This document shows, in pieces, positions 26,128 to 33,208 of a stretch of 64,000 nt of DNA. How positions within the stretch are numbered: the first letter of the stretch is position 1; each line of letters starts with the position of its first letter. This stretch comes from Flavobacterium sp. UBA7680. Lineage in GTDB: Bacteria; Bacteroidota; Bacteroidia; Flavobacteriales; Flavobacteriaceae. The position numbers and the translations under genes are program-made. The notes beneath the pieces were generated by a model that saw nothing but the letters and a program-made list of their open reading frames with translations, was not told the origin of the DNA and did not search any database. The DNA lies in contig NZ_DLHA01000018.1 of NCBI RefSeq assembly GCF_002482975.1, forward strand, positions 1 through 64,000, read 5' to 3'.

Positions 26128-27021
26128 TTACTTAACCTTAAGCCTCTGCCCTATCGAAATTGCATTATCGGTTAAATTATTTTTTTGCTTTAAGTCCTCA
26201 ACTAATAAATTGAATTTTTTTGAAATTGAATATAATGTATCTCCTTGCTGTACTTCGTACAAATTAGGATCGTTTGAATTTGAATTCGAACTTTTAACCG
26301 GAGTTGTATTTTTAGTTGGACTTGCAGTTGTTTTACTAATTGGCGTATAATTTTTTCCGGTTACTTGACAATCATATTGATGCAGATTATAACGTTCAAT
26401 ATAGCTGATTAATTTATCGGGATAATTCGGATCTGTTGCGTAACCTGCCGCTCGCAAACCTTTTGCCCACGATTTATAATCGTCTTTTTCGTAAGTAAAT
26501 AAAGTTGCATATCTATTTTTTCCAACTAAAAATAAAGCATGATCTCTATATGATTCTGCCGCTTCGGGATATTTTCTAAAACATTCTTGTGCCGAATCAT
26601 CGTCGTGACGAACACTTTCACCCAGCCAGTCTTTATGACATTTAATTCCGAAATGATTATTCGCTTCAAGCGCTAAATCTCCTTTTCCCGCTCCCGATTC
26701 TAAAATTCCCTGCGCCAAAATTATACTAGCAGGAATCCCGTAGGTTTTCATGTTTCCCATTGCAATATCTTTGAATTGCAAAATGTAATTATTGATTAAA
26801 TCGCTGGTTACAACTGTTTTTGAAGTAGATTGAATAACCTCAGTTGTATTATTTGTAGAAGGGTAATTTTTAACTGCTGGTTTGCTGTAGGTTGGTTTTT
26901 TCGTCGTCGCTACTCTTGGCTTTTGAACCGTCGTTTTTTTCGTCGTAGCGACAGCTGGTTTGCTTGACGAACAGCTTGCCAAAACTAGTATTGTAAAGAG
27001 CAGTACAATTTTTTTAATCAT
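26128..27021 (-). CDS. Glucosaminidase-LysM lipoprotein (peptidoglycan hydrolase)
   Basis: A 297-residue lipoprotein (lipobox VLASC, Cys17), then a Lys/Thr/Pro-rich linker (about 20-65). A mannosyl-glycoprotein endo-beta-N-acetylglucosaminidase-like domain follows (about 80-215), with PASIILAQGILESGAGKGDLA containing the expected catalytic Glu, and NNHFGIKCHKDWLGES. A Ser/Thr/Asn-rich linker leads to a C-terminal LysM domain (about 252-297, YEVQQGDTLYSISKKFNL). It should cut glycan strands of peptidoglycan from the outer-membrane or periplasmic side. Its start overlaps the end of the upstream PLP-enzyme gene by 8 bp. Confidence 0.92.
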   Translation of the reverse strand: MIKKIVLLFTILVLASCSSSKPAVATTKKTTVQKPRVATTKKPTYSKPAVKNYPSTNNTTEVIQSTSKTVVTSDLINNYILQFKDIAMGNMKTYGIPASIILAQGILESGAGKGDLALEANNHFGIKCHKDWLGESVRHDDDSAQECFRKYPEAAESYRDHALFLVGKNRYATLFTYEKDDYKSWAKGLRAAGYATDPNYPDKLISYIERYNLHQYDCQVTGKNYTPISKTTASPTKNTTPVKSSNSNSNDPNLYEVQQGDTLYSISKKFNLLVEDLKQKNNLTDNAISIGQRLKVK

Positions 27022-27922
27022 TTTTTTTGAGTATTGGTAATTTTTTCTGCTTCAACTTTATATTCATTCCTTCAATTCCCTGTAATCCGCCGGTGTGAAT
27101 GAGTAGTATTTTTGAATGTGCAGGAAAATAATTTTTGTTGATTAAATCTATAACGCCAAAAACCATCTTTCCCGTATAAATTGGATCTAAGGGCACTTTT
27201 GTTTCTTCAAAAAAACCATTGATAAATTCGATTAATTCCAAATTTATCTTGCCATAACCTCCAAAATGATAGTCAGAAATTAAATTCCAGTTATCTTTTT
27301 TTGCAAAAATACGAATTTCATCGGTTAAAAAGTCACCTTTTAACGCCGGAAAGCCCAAAATTTTCTGATTTTCCTTAGCACTATTTATTAATCCCGAAAT
27401 TGTTCCGCCAGTTCCAACAGCGCAGCAAACGTAATTAAAAACCGAATCTTCATCCGTTAAGATTTCTTCGCAGCCTTTTACGGCGAGTTCATTTGTTCCA
27501 CCTTCGGGAACTAAATAAAAATCGCCAAACTTCTCTTTTAGTCTTTCTATATAGGAAGTTTCACTTTTTAAACGATACTCTTCGCGAGAAACAAATTCAA
27601 ATTGCATTCCGTTTTCCTGAGCGAATTTTAACGTTGGATTTTCTTCGATTTTATCAAAAAGTTCATCACCGCGAATAATGCCAATAGTTTTAAAACCCTG
27701 CTCTTTTCCTGCAAAAGCCACCGCCGCAATATGATTGGAAAATGCACCGCCAAAAGTCAGTAAAGTATCTTTGTTTTCGGCTTTCGCCTGAAGTAAATTG
27801 TATTTTAATTTTCTGAATTTATTTCCCGAAACAAACGGATGAATTAAATCTTCGCGTTTTATTGTCAAAGAAATATCATTGGGGAAATCGATAGAAATAT
27901 GTTGATTGAAAACTGGTTTCAT
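27014..27922 (-). CDS. D-cysteine desulfhydrase / ACC deaminase-like PLP enzyme
   Basis: A 302-residue fold-type II PLP enzyme of the 1-aminocyclopropane-1-carboxylate deaminase / D-cysteine desulfhydrase family. The N-terminal IKREDLIHPFVSGNKFRKLKYNL contains the PLP lysine, FGGAFSNHIAAVA is the substrate loop, and VGTGGTISGLI binds phosphate. Which substrate is used is not decided by sequence. It overlaps both neighbours (4 bp with the upstream gene, 8 bp with the downstream one), so translation is probably coupled. Confidence 0.88.
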   Translation of the reverse strand: MKPVFNQHISIDFPNDISLTIKREDLIHPFVSGNKFRKLKYNLLQAKAENKDTLLTFGGAFSNHIAAVAFAGKEQGFKTIGIIRGDELFDKIEENPTLKFAQENGMQFEFVSREEYRLKSETSYIERLKEKFGDFYLVPEGGTNELAVKGCEEILTDEDSVFNYVCCAVGTGGTISGLINSAKENQKILGFPALKGDFLTDEIRIFAKKDNWNLISDYHFGGYGKINLELIEFINGFFEETKVPLDPIYTGKMVFGVIDLINKNYFPAHSKILLIHTGGLQGIEGMNIKLKQKKLPILKKND

Positions 27923-28254
27923 TTTAATTTAAGGTAATGTAGAAACTGAAAAAATGATCGGTTTTTTAAATAAGTAAAATCGGTTTCTTTGGCGTAAGCT
28001 TCTCTTTCAAAACTGATATTTCGATAGGCCAATTCTGCATTTTTATATTGAAGTAAACGAATTAAATATTCCAGAAAATACCAGACAAAAAACGGAATTA
28101 TTAAAAGTTCTAACTGCTGTCTTAAATGGATTTTTTCATGATTCACAAAAACTGTATTTGCTTTATCAAAACCATATTTTACAATCACAAACGGAAATAC
28201 AGCCATTCCGCGATATCCTTTCGGAATTAAATATTTGGCAACAATCAGAAACAT
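27919..28254 (-). CDS. Small membrane protein with HExxH motif (putative metallopeptidase)
   Basis: 111 residues. An HExxH zinc motif (His39-Glu40-Lys-Ile-His43, followed by Arg-Gln-Gln) is followed by a hydrophobic helix (about 49-68) and then NISFEREAYAKE, which could provide a third metal ligand (Glu83 or Glu85). The order HExxH, membrane helix, acidic ligand recalls a stripped-down M56/M48-type membrane protease. I do not recognise a named family. It is the first gene of the run that ends in hemL and overlaps the next by 4 bp (ATGA). Confidence 0.7.
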   Translation of the reverse strand: MFLIVAKYLIPKGYRGMAVFPFVIVKYGFDKANTVFVNHEKIHLRQQLELLIIPFFVWYFLEYLIRLLQYKNAELAYRNISFEREAYAKETDFTYLKNRSFFQFLHYLKLK

Positions 28255-28324
28255 TGGCTGTAAAATTTATAAATTTGTAGCTATAAAATTGTTCGATTTC
28301 AATAAAATCATAATCAAATATTTA

Positions 28325-28332
28325 TATTTTTG
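28325..28332 (+). promoter_or_regulatory. -7 element TATTTTTG
   Basis: TATTTTTG, 39 nt upstream of the DUF5522-like ATG, fits TAnnTTTG. No -33 TTG at consensus spacing. It supports the start at 28372 rather than at 28330, which lies in the element. Confidence 0.45.
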
Positions 28333-28371
28333 ATTTTTAAAGTTACCGAAACACGAACGCGAAGCAGATTT

Positions 28372-28563
28372 ATGAAAGAGCAAAGTAATGAAAATAAATT
28401 AATCGAAGGCGAAGATTTTTACTATACACCCGAAGGTTACAAATGCTTTACTGAAAAACATCATTTAAAAAGAGGCTATTGCTGCAAAAGCGGCTGTCGT
28501 CATTGTCCGTACGGTTTTGATAAAAGAACAGGCGAAATCAGAAAATCAAATCCCAAATTTTAA
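28372..28563 (+). CDS. DUF5522-like small cysteine-rich protein
   Basis: 63 residues from the ATG at 28372-28374. The body EGEDFYYTPEGYKCFTEKHHLKRGYCCKSGCRHCPYGFDK carries four closely spaced cysteines (YCC...GCRHC) plus histidines, suggesting a zinc or Fe-S site. It matches the small DUF5522 family found in Bacteroidota. Function unknown. The upstream extension lacks family character and overlaps the promoter element. The stop codon touches a heptad array. Confidence 0.8.
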   Translation: MKEQSNENKLIEGEDFYYTPEGYKCFTEKHHLKRGYCCKSGCRHCPYGFDKRTGEIRKSNPKF

Positions 28564-28617
28564 ATTCCAAATTCCAAATTCCAAATTCCAATCTAAAATC
28601 TAAAATCAACAATCTAA
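28562..28617. repeat. Eight-unit heptad array starting in a stop codon
   Basis: 7-bp units in unbroken register: AAATTCC four times, AATCTAA twice, then AATCAAC and AATCTAA. The word changes half-way but the 7-bp spacing does not. The first unit begins at the second base of the DUF5522-like stop codon. Confidence 0.9.
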
Positions 28618-28873
28618 AATATCATATGGATATCCATTCAAGAAAATTCAGGATTAAAATCCACAAGTCTTATCACAGGTCGGATATCCGTTATCCCTAG
28701 TTTTTTAATATAAATTCCAATCCCGAAGTCTCGGGATAAATTCCAAATTCCAATTGCATCAATTAACCGTTGGTTGCATTTGAACTTCAAAGGAATACAT
28801 AATTAAAAAAACAAAAAATTAATCTGTTGTTAATCTAACTAAAATACCTTAGCAACTCAGCATCTCAAAAAAA
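28618..28873 (+). other. Gene-free stretch upstream of hutU
   Basis: No convincing gene. It holds a short ATG-to-TAG frame (28626-28700), a perfect 7-bp hairpin ATCCCGA/TCGGGAT (28720-28737) without a T-run, more AAATTCC words (28738-28755) and, just before hutU, an octad array at 28848-28871 (CTTAGCAA, CTCAGCAT, CTCAAAAA). No full promoter consensus was found. Confidence 0.6.
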
Positions 28874-30850
28874 ATGACTTTTCAAGAAGAAATAAAACAG
28901 GGAATTCCAAATATATTACCTCAAAAGACAGCATACGATCCGGCTATTAATCACGCTCCGAAAAGAAAAGAAATCCTTTCGGCAGAAGAAAAAAAGCTGG
29001 CTCTTAAAAACGCTTTACGCTATTTCGATCCAAAACATCACGCTGAATTAATTCCTGAATTTTCAGAAGAATTAGAAAAATACGGACGTATTTATATGTA
29101 TCGTCTTCGCCCTGATTACAGAATGTATGCACGACCAATTGACGAATATCCGGGAAAATCATTGCAGGCAAAAGCGATTATGCACATGATTCAGAACAAT
29201 TTGGATTATGCTGTGGCGCAGCATCCGCATGAATTGATTACATATGGCGGAAACGGAGCTGTTTTTCAAAACTGGGCACAATATTTATTGACAATGCAGT
29301 ATTTGTCTGAAATGACAGACGAGCAGACTTTAACGATGTATTCTGGACATCCGATGGGATTATTTCCTTCGCATAAAGAAGCGCCAAGAGTTGTGGTTAC
29401 AAACGGAATGGTGATCCCAAATTATTCGAAACCGGACGATTGGGAAAAAATGAATGCGCTTGGAGTTTCGCAATACGGACAAATGACGGCGGGAAGTTAT
29501 ATGTACATTGGTCCACAGGGAATTGTACACGGAACTACAATCACGGTTTTAAACGGTTTTAGAAAAATAAAACAAAATCCAGAAGGAAGTTTATTCGTAA
29601 CTTCTGGTCTTGGCGGAATGTCTGGCGCACAGCCAAAAGCCGGAAATATTGCGGGATGTATTACGGTTTGTGCCGAAGTAAACCCAAAAATTACTAAAAT
29701 CCGTCACGAACAAGGATGGATTAATGAAGTTGTAACTTCTACAGATGAATTAGTTACCAGAGTAGCTTTGGCGAAAGCCAATAAAGAAACCGTTTCGATT
29801 GCTTATTTAGGAAATGTGGTGGACGTTTGGGAACGTTTTGATCAGGAAAATATAAAAATTGATTTAGGTTCAGATCAGACTTCGCTTCATAATCCGTGGG
29901 CTGGAGGTTATTATCCGGTTGGGATTTCTTTTGAAGAAGCAAATGATTTGATGGCTAATAATCCAGAATTATTTAAAGAAAAAGTTCAGGAAACATTACG
30001 TCGTCACGCAGCTGCAATCAATAAACATACGGCAAAAGGAACTTACTTTTTTGATTACGGAAATGCGTTTTTATTGGAAGCTTCACGCGCTGGTGCAGAT
30101 GTAATGGCGGCAAACAATATCGATTTTAAATATTCTAGTTATGTTCAGGATATTATGGGACCAATGTGTTTTGATTACGGTTTTGGGCCTTTTAGATGGG
30201 TTTGTACATCAGGAAAACCAGAAGATTTACAAAAAACAGATACTATTGCAAGTCAGGTTTTAGAAGAATTAGCGAAGACTTCTCCAAGTGAAATTCAGCA
30301 GCAAATGCAGGATAACATTAAATGGATTAAAGGCGCGCAGGAAAATAAATTGGTTGTAGGTTCTCAAGCGAGGATTCTTTATGCTGATGCCGAAGGTAGA
30401 ATTAAAATCGCTGAAGCTTTTAACCAAGCGATTGCAAAAGGTGAAATTGGCGCTGTTGTTTTAGGACGCGATCATCATGACGTTTCCGGAACCGATTCGC
30501 CTTATAGAGAGACTTCAAACATTTATGACGGATCTCGTTTTACGGCCGATATGGCGATTCAAAACGTAATTGGAGACAGTTTTAGAGGAGCAACCTGGGT
30601 ATCGATTCATAACGGCGGAGGAGTTGGCTGGGGAGAGGTTATAAACGGCGGATTTGGTATGGTTCTTGATGGTTCTAAAGAGGCTTCAAAGCGTTTAGCA
30701 TCAATGCTTTTTTGGGATGTGAACAACGGAATTTCAAGAAGAAGCTGGGCCCGAAATGACGAAGCTATTTTTGCTATAAAAAGAGCTATGCAAGTCGAGC
30801 CTTTATTAAAGGTAACTTTACCTAATATTGTTGACGAAAGTTTGCTTTAA
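28874..30850 (+). CDS. hutU: Urocanate hydratase
   Basis: Second enzyme of histidine degradation: adds water to urocanate to give imidazolone propionate, using tightly bound NAD+ as electrophile. The 658 residues are about 100 longer than the Pseudomonas enzyme, with an N-terminal extension (LSAEEKKLALKNALRYF) as in the longer form. YGGNGAVFQNWAQY (near 124) and TVLNGFRKI are family regions; Cys444 in FGPFRWVCTSG is the conserved active-site cysteine. No hutH, hutI or hutG lies in the window, so the pathway is split. An octad array lies just before the ATG. Confidence 0.96.
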   Translation: MTFQEEIKQGIPNILPQKTAYDPAINHAPKRKEILSAEEKKLALKNALRYFDPKHHAELIPEFSEELEKYGRIYMYRLRPDYRMYARPIDEYPGKSLQAKAIMHMIQNNLDYAVAQHPHELITYGGNGAVFQNWAQYLLTMQYLSEMTDEQTLTMYSGHPMGLFPSHKEAPRVVVTNGMVIPNYSKPDDWEKMNALGVSQYGQMTAGSYMYIGPQGIVHGTTITVLNGFRKIKQNPEGSLFVTSGLGGMSGAQPKAGNIAGCITVCAEVNPKITKIRHEQGWINEVVTSTDELVTRVALAKANKETVSIAYLGNVVDVWERFDQENIKIDLGSDQTSLHNPWAGGYYPVGISFEEANDLMANNPELFKEKVQETLRRHAAAINKHTAKGTYFFDYGNAFLLEASRAGADVMAANNIDFKYSSYVQDIMGPMCFDYGFGPFRWVCTSGKPEDLQKTDTIASQVLEELAKTSPSEIQQQMQDNIKWIKGAQENKLVVGSQARILYADAEGRIKIAEAFNQAIAKGEIGAVVLGRDHHDVSGTDSPYRETSNIYDGSRFTADMAIQNVIGDSFRGATWVSIHNGGGVGWGEVINGGFGMVLDGSKEASKRLASMLFWDVNNGISRRSWARNDEAIFAIKRAMQVEPLLKVTLPNIVDESLL

Positions 30851-30883
30851 CGTTTGTAAAAGAAATTTTAAAGTAACCATAAT

Positions 30884-30946
30884 GTCATCCTGAGCGAAGT
30901 CGAAGGCTTATAGAAACAAAAAGGCTTCGACTCCGCTCAGCCTGAC
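30884..30946. repeat. Inverted repeat (CTGAGCGAAGTCGAAG type)
   Basis: Arms 30884-30910 and 30921-30946 pair with a few mismatches around CTGAGCGAAGTCGAAG. A shorter CGTTTG/CAAACG pair lies outside. It is downstream of hutU and may help end its transcript, but no T-run follows. Confidence 0.85.
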
Positions 30947-31005
30947 AAACGTAAAAGTTGTTTTATGATAAAACAACCAGAACAAGAACATTTAATTCTA
31001 ATAAT

Positions 31006-31542
31006 ATGAAAACATTCAAGTTAGTTCCGATTTTTCTGCTTTTGATACTTTCATCCTGCAGCAGTGTTACTGTTTATTCTGATTACGACAAAAATGTCGA
31101 TTTTGCGCCTTATAAAACTTATGCTTTCTTTAAGCCCGGAATTGACAAAGTTGAGATTTCAGATTTGGATATAAGACGTATTCTTCACGCCATTGATAAT
31201 GAAATGGCGGCAAAAGGTTTCACAAAAAGTGATAATCCTGATTTATTAGTAAACATTTTTACTAAATCGAGAGAACAAGTAAATGTAAACCAATTTAGTG
31301 CTGGCTGGGGTTACGGCTGGGGCTGGGGTTGGAATCCTTATATGATGTACGGCGGACAAACTACTGTTTCGACTTCTACAGAAGGAACTTTGTACATTGA
31401 TTTAATCGATGCTAAAAAGAAAGAAATGATCTGGCAAGGTGAAGGTTTAGGAACTTTGACTAAAAACGTCGATAAAAAAGACGAAAAAATTGCTGAGTTC
31501 GTAAATAAAATTTTAGCTCAATATCCGCCTGTTAAAAAATAG
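31006..31542 (+). CDS. DUF4136 lipoprotein
   Basis: 178 residues from the ATG at 31006, chosen because it places the lipobox LILSSC (Cys18) correctly; the longer frame from 30958 adds 16 residues before the signal. The body has the DUF4136 pattern: SDYDKNVDFAPYKTYAFFKPG at the start, a Gly/Trp/Tyr-rich stretch (about 104-122), and GTLYIDLIDAKKKEMIWQGEG near 140. Outer-membrane or periplasmic lipoprotein of unknown function. The stop codon TAG is completed by the first bases of a heptad array. Confidence 0.85.
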   Translation: MKTFKLVPIFLLLILSSCSSVTVYSDYDKNVDFAPYKTYAFFKPGIDKVEISDLDIRRILHAIDNEMAAKGFTKSDNPDLLVNIFTKSREQVNVNQFSAGWGYGWGWGWNPYMMYGGQTTVSTSTEGTLYIDLIDAKKKEMIWQGEGLGTLTKNVDKKDEKIAEFVNKILAQYPPVKK

Positions 31543-31575
31543 TATTCAGTTTTCAGTATTTAGTATTCAGTTTTT
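31541..31575. repeat. Five-unit heptad array starting in a stop codon
   Basis: 7-bp units AGTATTC, AGTTTTC, AGTATTT, AGTATTC, AGTTTTT in register. The array begins with the AG of the DUF4136 stop codon TAG (31540-31542). Confidence 0.85.
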
Positions 31576-31612
31576 TTACAAAACCGCTGTTTATTACTTC
31601 GAAAAAAATAAG

Positions 31613-31620
31613 TACATTTG
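31613..31620 (+). promoter_or_regulatory. -7 element TACATTTG of the ilvA leader
   Basis: TACATTTG, 19 nt before the leader-peptide ATG. Transcription would start about 12 nt before that ATG. No TTG at the consensus -33 distance. Confidence 0.6.
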
Positions 31621-31638
31621 TTACTCTATCAGTTAAAA

Positions 31639-31698
31639 ATGAAAAACTTTAATAACATTATTATCGCGATTATCAGCATTATTGCAATTCAGCAATGA
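31639..31698 (+). CDS. ilvA leader peptide (isoleucine-rich)
   Basis: A 19-residue ORF, MKNFNNIIIAIISIIAIQQ, with 8 isoleucines among residues 7-17, using both ATT and ATC codons. It lies between a promoter element and an intrinsic terminator, upstream of ilvA, whose product starts isoleucine synthesis. This is the layout of a classical attenuation leader: a ribosome short of charged tRNA-Ile stalls in the run and so changes folding of the downstream RNA. The peptide itself need have no function. It is too short for routine ORF calling. Confidence 0.85.
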   Translation: MKNFNNIIIAIISIIAIQQ

Positions 31699-31764
31699 TG
31701 GCGAGGTGTTATATAAATAAGTAAAATATAATTTATAAAAACCTCCCACATCGGGAGGTTTTTT
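31677..31764 (+). promoter_or_regulatory. Transcription attenuator of ilvA
   Basis: Three RNA structures can be drawn. (a) A pause hairpin of 9 bp, 31677-31685 with 31692-31700, over the end of the leader. (b) An antiterminator: GAGGT 31703-31707 with ACCTC 31741-31745, and TATAAAT 31712-31718 with ATTTATA 31731-31737. (c) The terminator at 31737-31764. Structures b and c share the ACCTCC strand and exclude each other. A ribosome at the leader stop (31696-31698) would cover the 5' side of b and so allow termination. A ribosome stalled in the earlier Ile codons would leave b free. Confidence 0.75.
31737..31764 (+). terminator. Intrinsic terminator within the ilvA leader
   Basis: AAAACCTCCC and GGGAGGTTTT with a 5-nt loop, followed by a T-run, 120 bp before the ilvA start and on the same strand. 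Confidence 0.92.
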
Positions 31765-31788
31765 ATTTTAAAAGAATAATTAAAAATC

Positions 31789-31867
31789 GCCACGAATTAC
31801 ACGAATTTCCACGAATTATTTTTCTTTGGGATAATAAAAATTAGTGCAAATTCGTGCAATTCGTGGC
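31789..31867. repeat. Inverted-repeat element (CACGAATT type)
   Basis: 29-bp arms 31789-31817 and 31839-31867 pair with about three mismatches. Each arm is a roughly 9-10-bp iteration of CACGAATT. It lies between the attenuator terminator and the ilvA start and would therefore be in the ilvA mRNA. Confidence 0.88.
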
Positions 31868-31884
31868 AAAAAAACAACCAAATT

Positions 31885-33129
31885 ATGAGTTTATTTAACG
31901 AAGTACTTAACGCAAAAAAGCAACTCGAAAATGTAGTTGCCGCGACGCCCCTTACCCAAAATTTAAATCTTTCAGACGAGTTTAAATCTACTATTTTATT
32001 AAAAAGAGAAGATTTACAAATTGTTCGTTCGTATAAAATTAGAGGCGCTTACAACAAGATTTCTACGTTAAATGATAAAGAAAAAGCAAACGGAATTGTT
32101 TGTGCCAGTGCAGGAAATCATGCGCAGGGCGTTGCTTATTCCTGTAATCTGCTGCATATAAAAGGCAAAATTTACATGCCAAAAACAACTCCAAAACAAA
32201 AGGTAAAACAAGTACAATTGTTTGGAAAATCATTTGTAGAAATTGTTTTAACCGGAGATACTTTTGATGATGCTTATGCTTCGGCAACGGCAGATGCAAT
32301 TAAAAACCATAAAACCTTTATTCATCCTTTTGATGATGAAAAAGTTATTGCCGGACAAGGAACTGTTGGACTTGAAATTTTAGAAAGTTATACAAAACCA
32401 ATCGATTATGTTTTTGTTCCGATTGGCGGCGGCGGACTTGCTTCTGGTTTATCGGAAGTTTTCAGGCATTTAAGTCCGAATACTAAAATTATCGGCGTTG
32501 AGCCAAAAGGCGCTCCTTCGATGAAAACTTCCATTGAAGAAAATAAAAATACAGCACTGAAAACAATAGACAAATTTGTTGATGGCGCGGCTGTAAAACA
32601 AGTGGGCGATAAAACTTTTGAAATCTGCCGTTATAATCTGGAAGATATTATTTTGGTTCCCGAAGGAAAAGTCTGCACGACCATTTTACGATTGTACAAT
32701 GAAGAAGCCATGGTTGTTGAACCTGCGGGTGCGTTGACAATTGCAGCTTTGGATTTTTACAAAGATAAAATTAAAGGTAAAAATGTAGTCTGCGTTGTGA
32801 GCGGAAGTAATAATGATATTGAAAGAACGGCTGAAATAAAAGAACGTTCGTTACTTTACGAAGGTTTAATGCACTATTTCATGATTCAGTTTCCGCAGCG
32901 TCCCGGAGCTTTAAAAGAATTTGTAAATAATATTTTAGGACCGGATGATGATATTACTTATTTTCAGTTTGCTAAGAAAAACAGCCGTGAAGTTGGTTCT
33001 GTTATTGTTGGTTTAGAATTGAAAAAGAAAAAAGACATTCTGCCTATTAAAATGAAAATGACACAATACGGATTTGAATTTCAATATTTAAACGATAATC
33101 AGGATTTGTTTACACAACTAATTGGATAA
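31885..33129 (+). CDS. ilvA: Threonine ammonia-lyase (threonine dehydratase)
   Basis: PLP enzyme that deaminates threonine to 2-oxobutanoate, the committed step of isoleucine synthesis. The 414 residues include LLKREDLQIVRSYKIRGAYNKIS with PLP Lys51, CASAGNHAQGVAYSC (near 74) and IGGGGLASGLSEV (near 180). The last about 80 residues (MIQFPQRPGALKEFVNNILG onward) form a single ACT-like regulatory domain, shorter than the double domain of E. coli IlvA. The upstream isoleucine leader supports a biosynthetic rather than catabolic role. It has a terminator after the stop. Confidence 0.95.
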   Translation: MSLFNEVLNAKKQLENVVAATPLTQNLNLSDEFKSTILLKREDLQIVRSYKIRGAYNKISTLNDKEKANGIVCASAGNHAQGVAYSCNLLHIKGKIYMPKTTPKQKVKQVQLFGKSFVEIVLTGDTFDDAYASATADAIKNHKTFIHPFDDEKVIAGQGTVGLEILESYTKPIDYVFVPIGGGGLASGLSEVFRHLSPNTKIIGVEPKGAPSMKTSIEENKNTALKTIDKFVDGAAVKQVGDKTFEICRYNLEDIILVPEGKVCTTILRLYNEEAMVVEPAGALTIAALDFYKDKIKGKNVVCVVSGSNNDIERTAEIKERSLLYEGLMHYFMIQFPQRPGALKEFVNNILGPDDDITYFQFAKKNSREVGSVIVGLELKKKKDILPIKMKMTQYGFEFQYLNDNQDLFTQLIG

Positions 33130-33135
33130 AAAAAT

Positions 33136-33166
33136 AAAAGGCTGCCTAAAAATTAGACAGCCTTTT
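33136..33166. terminator. Intrinsic terminator after ilvA
   Basis: AAAAGGCTG.CTAA and TTAG.CAGCCTTTT with one mismatch and a 3-nt loop. A-runs and T-runs on both sides allow it also to serve the convergent GH30 gene. Confidence 0.85.
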
Positions 33167-33208
33167 AAACATCAATATAAAATTACTAATTGAATTCTCG
33201 ATTTGTAA

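Noticed and set aside
28626..28700. 24-codon ORF upstream of hutU with 3 histidines
   Set aside because: It looked like a histidine leader, but the histidines are scattered, no terminator/antiterminator pair follows, and hutU is catabolic, so attenuation by His starvation makes little sense.
28720..28737. Terminator between the DUF5522-like gene and hutU
   Set aside because: The 7-bp hairpin is perfect but is followed by A-rich, not T-rich, sequence on both strands.
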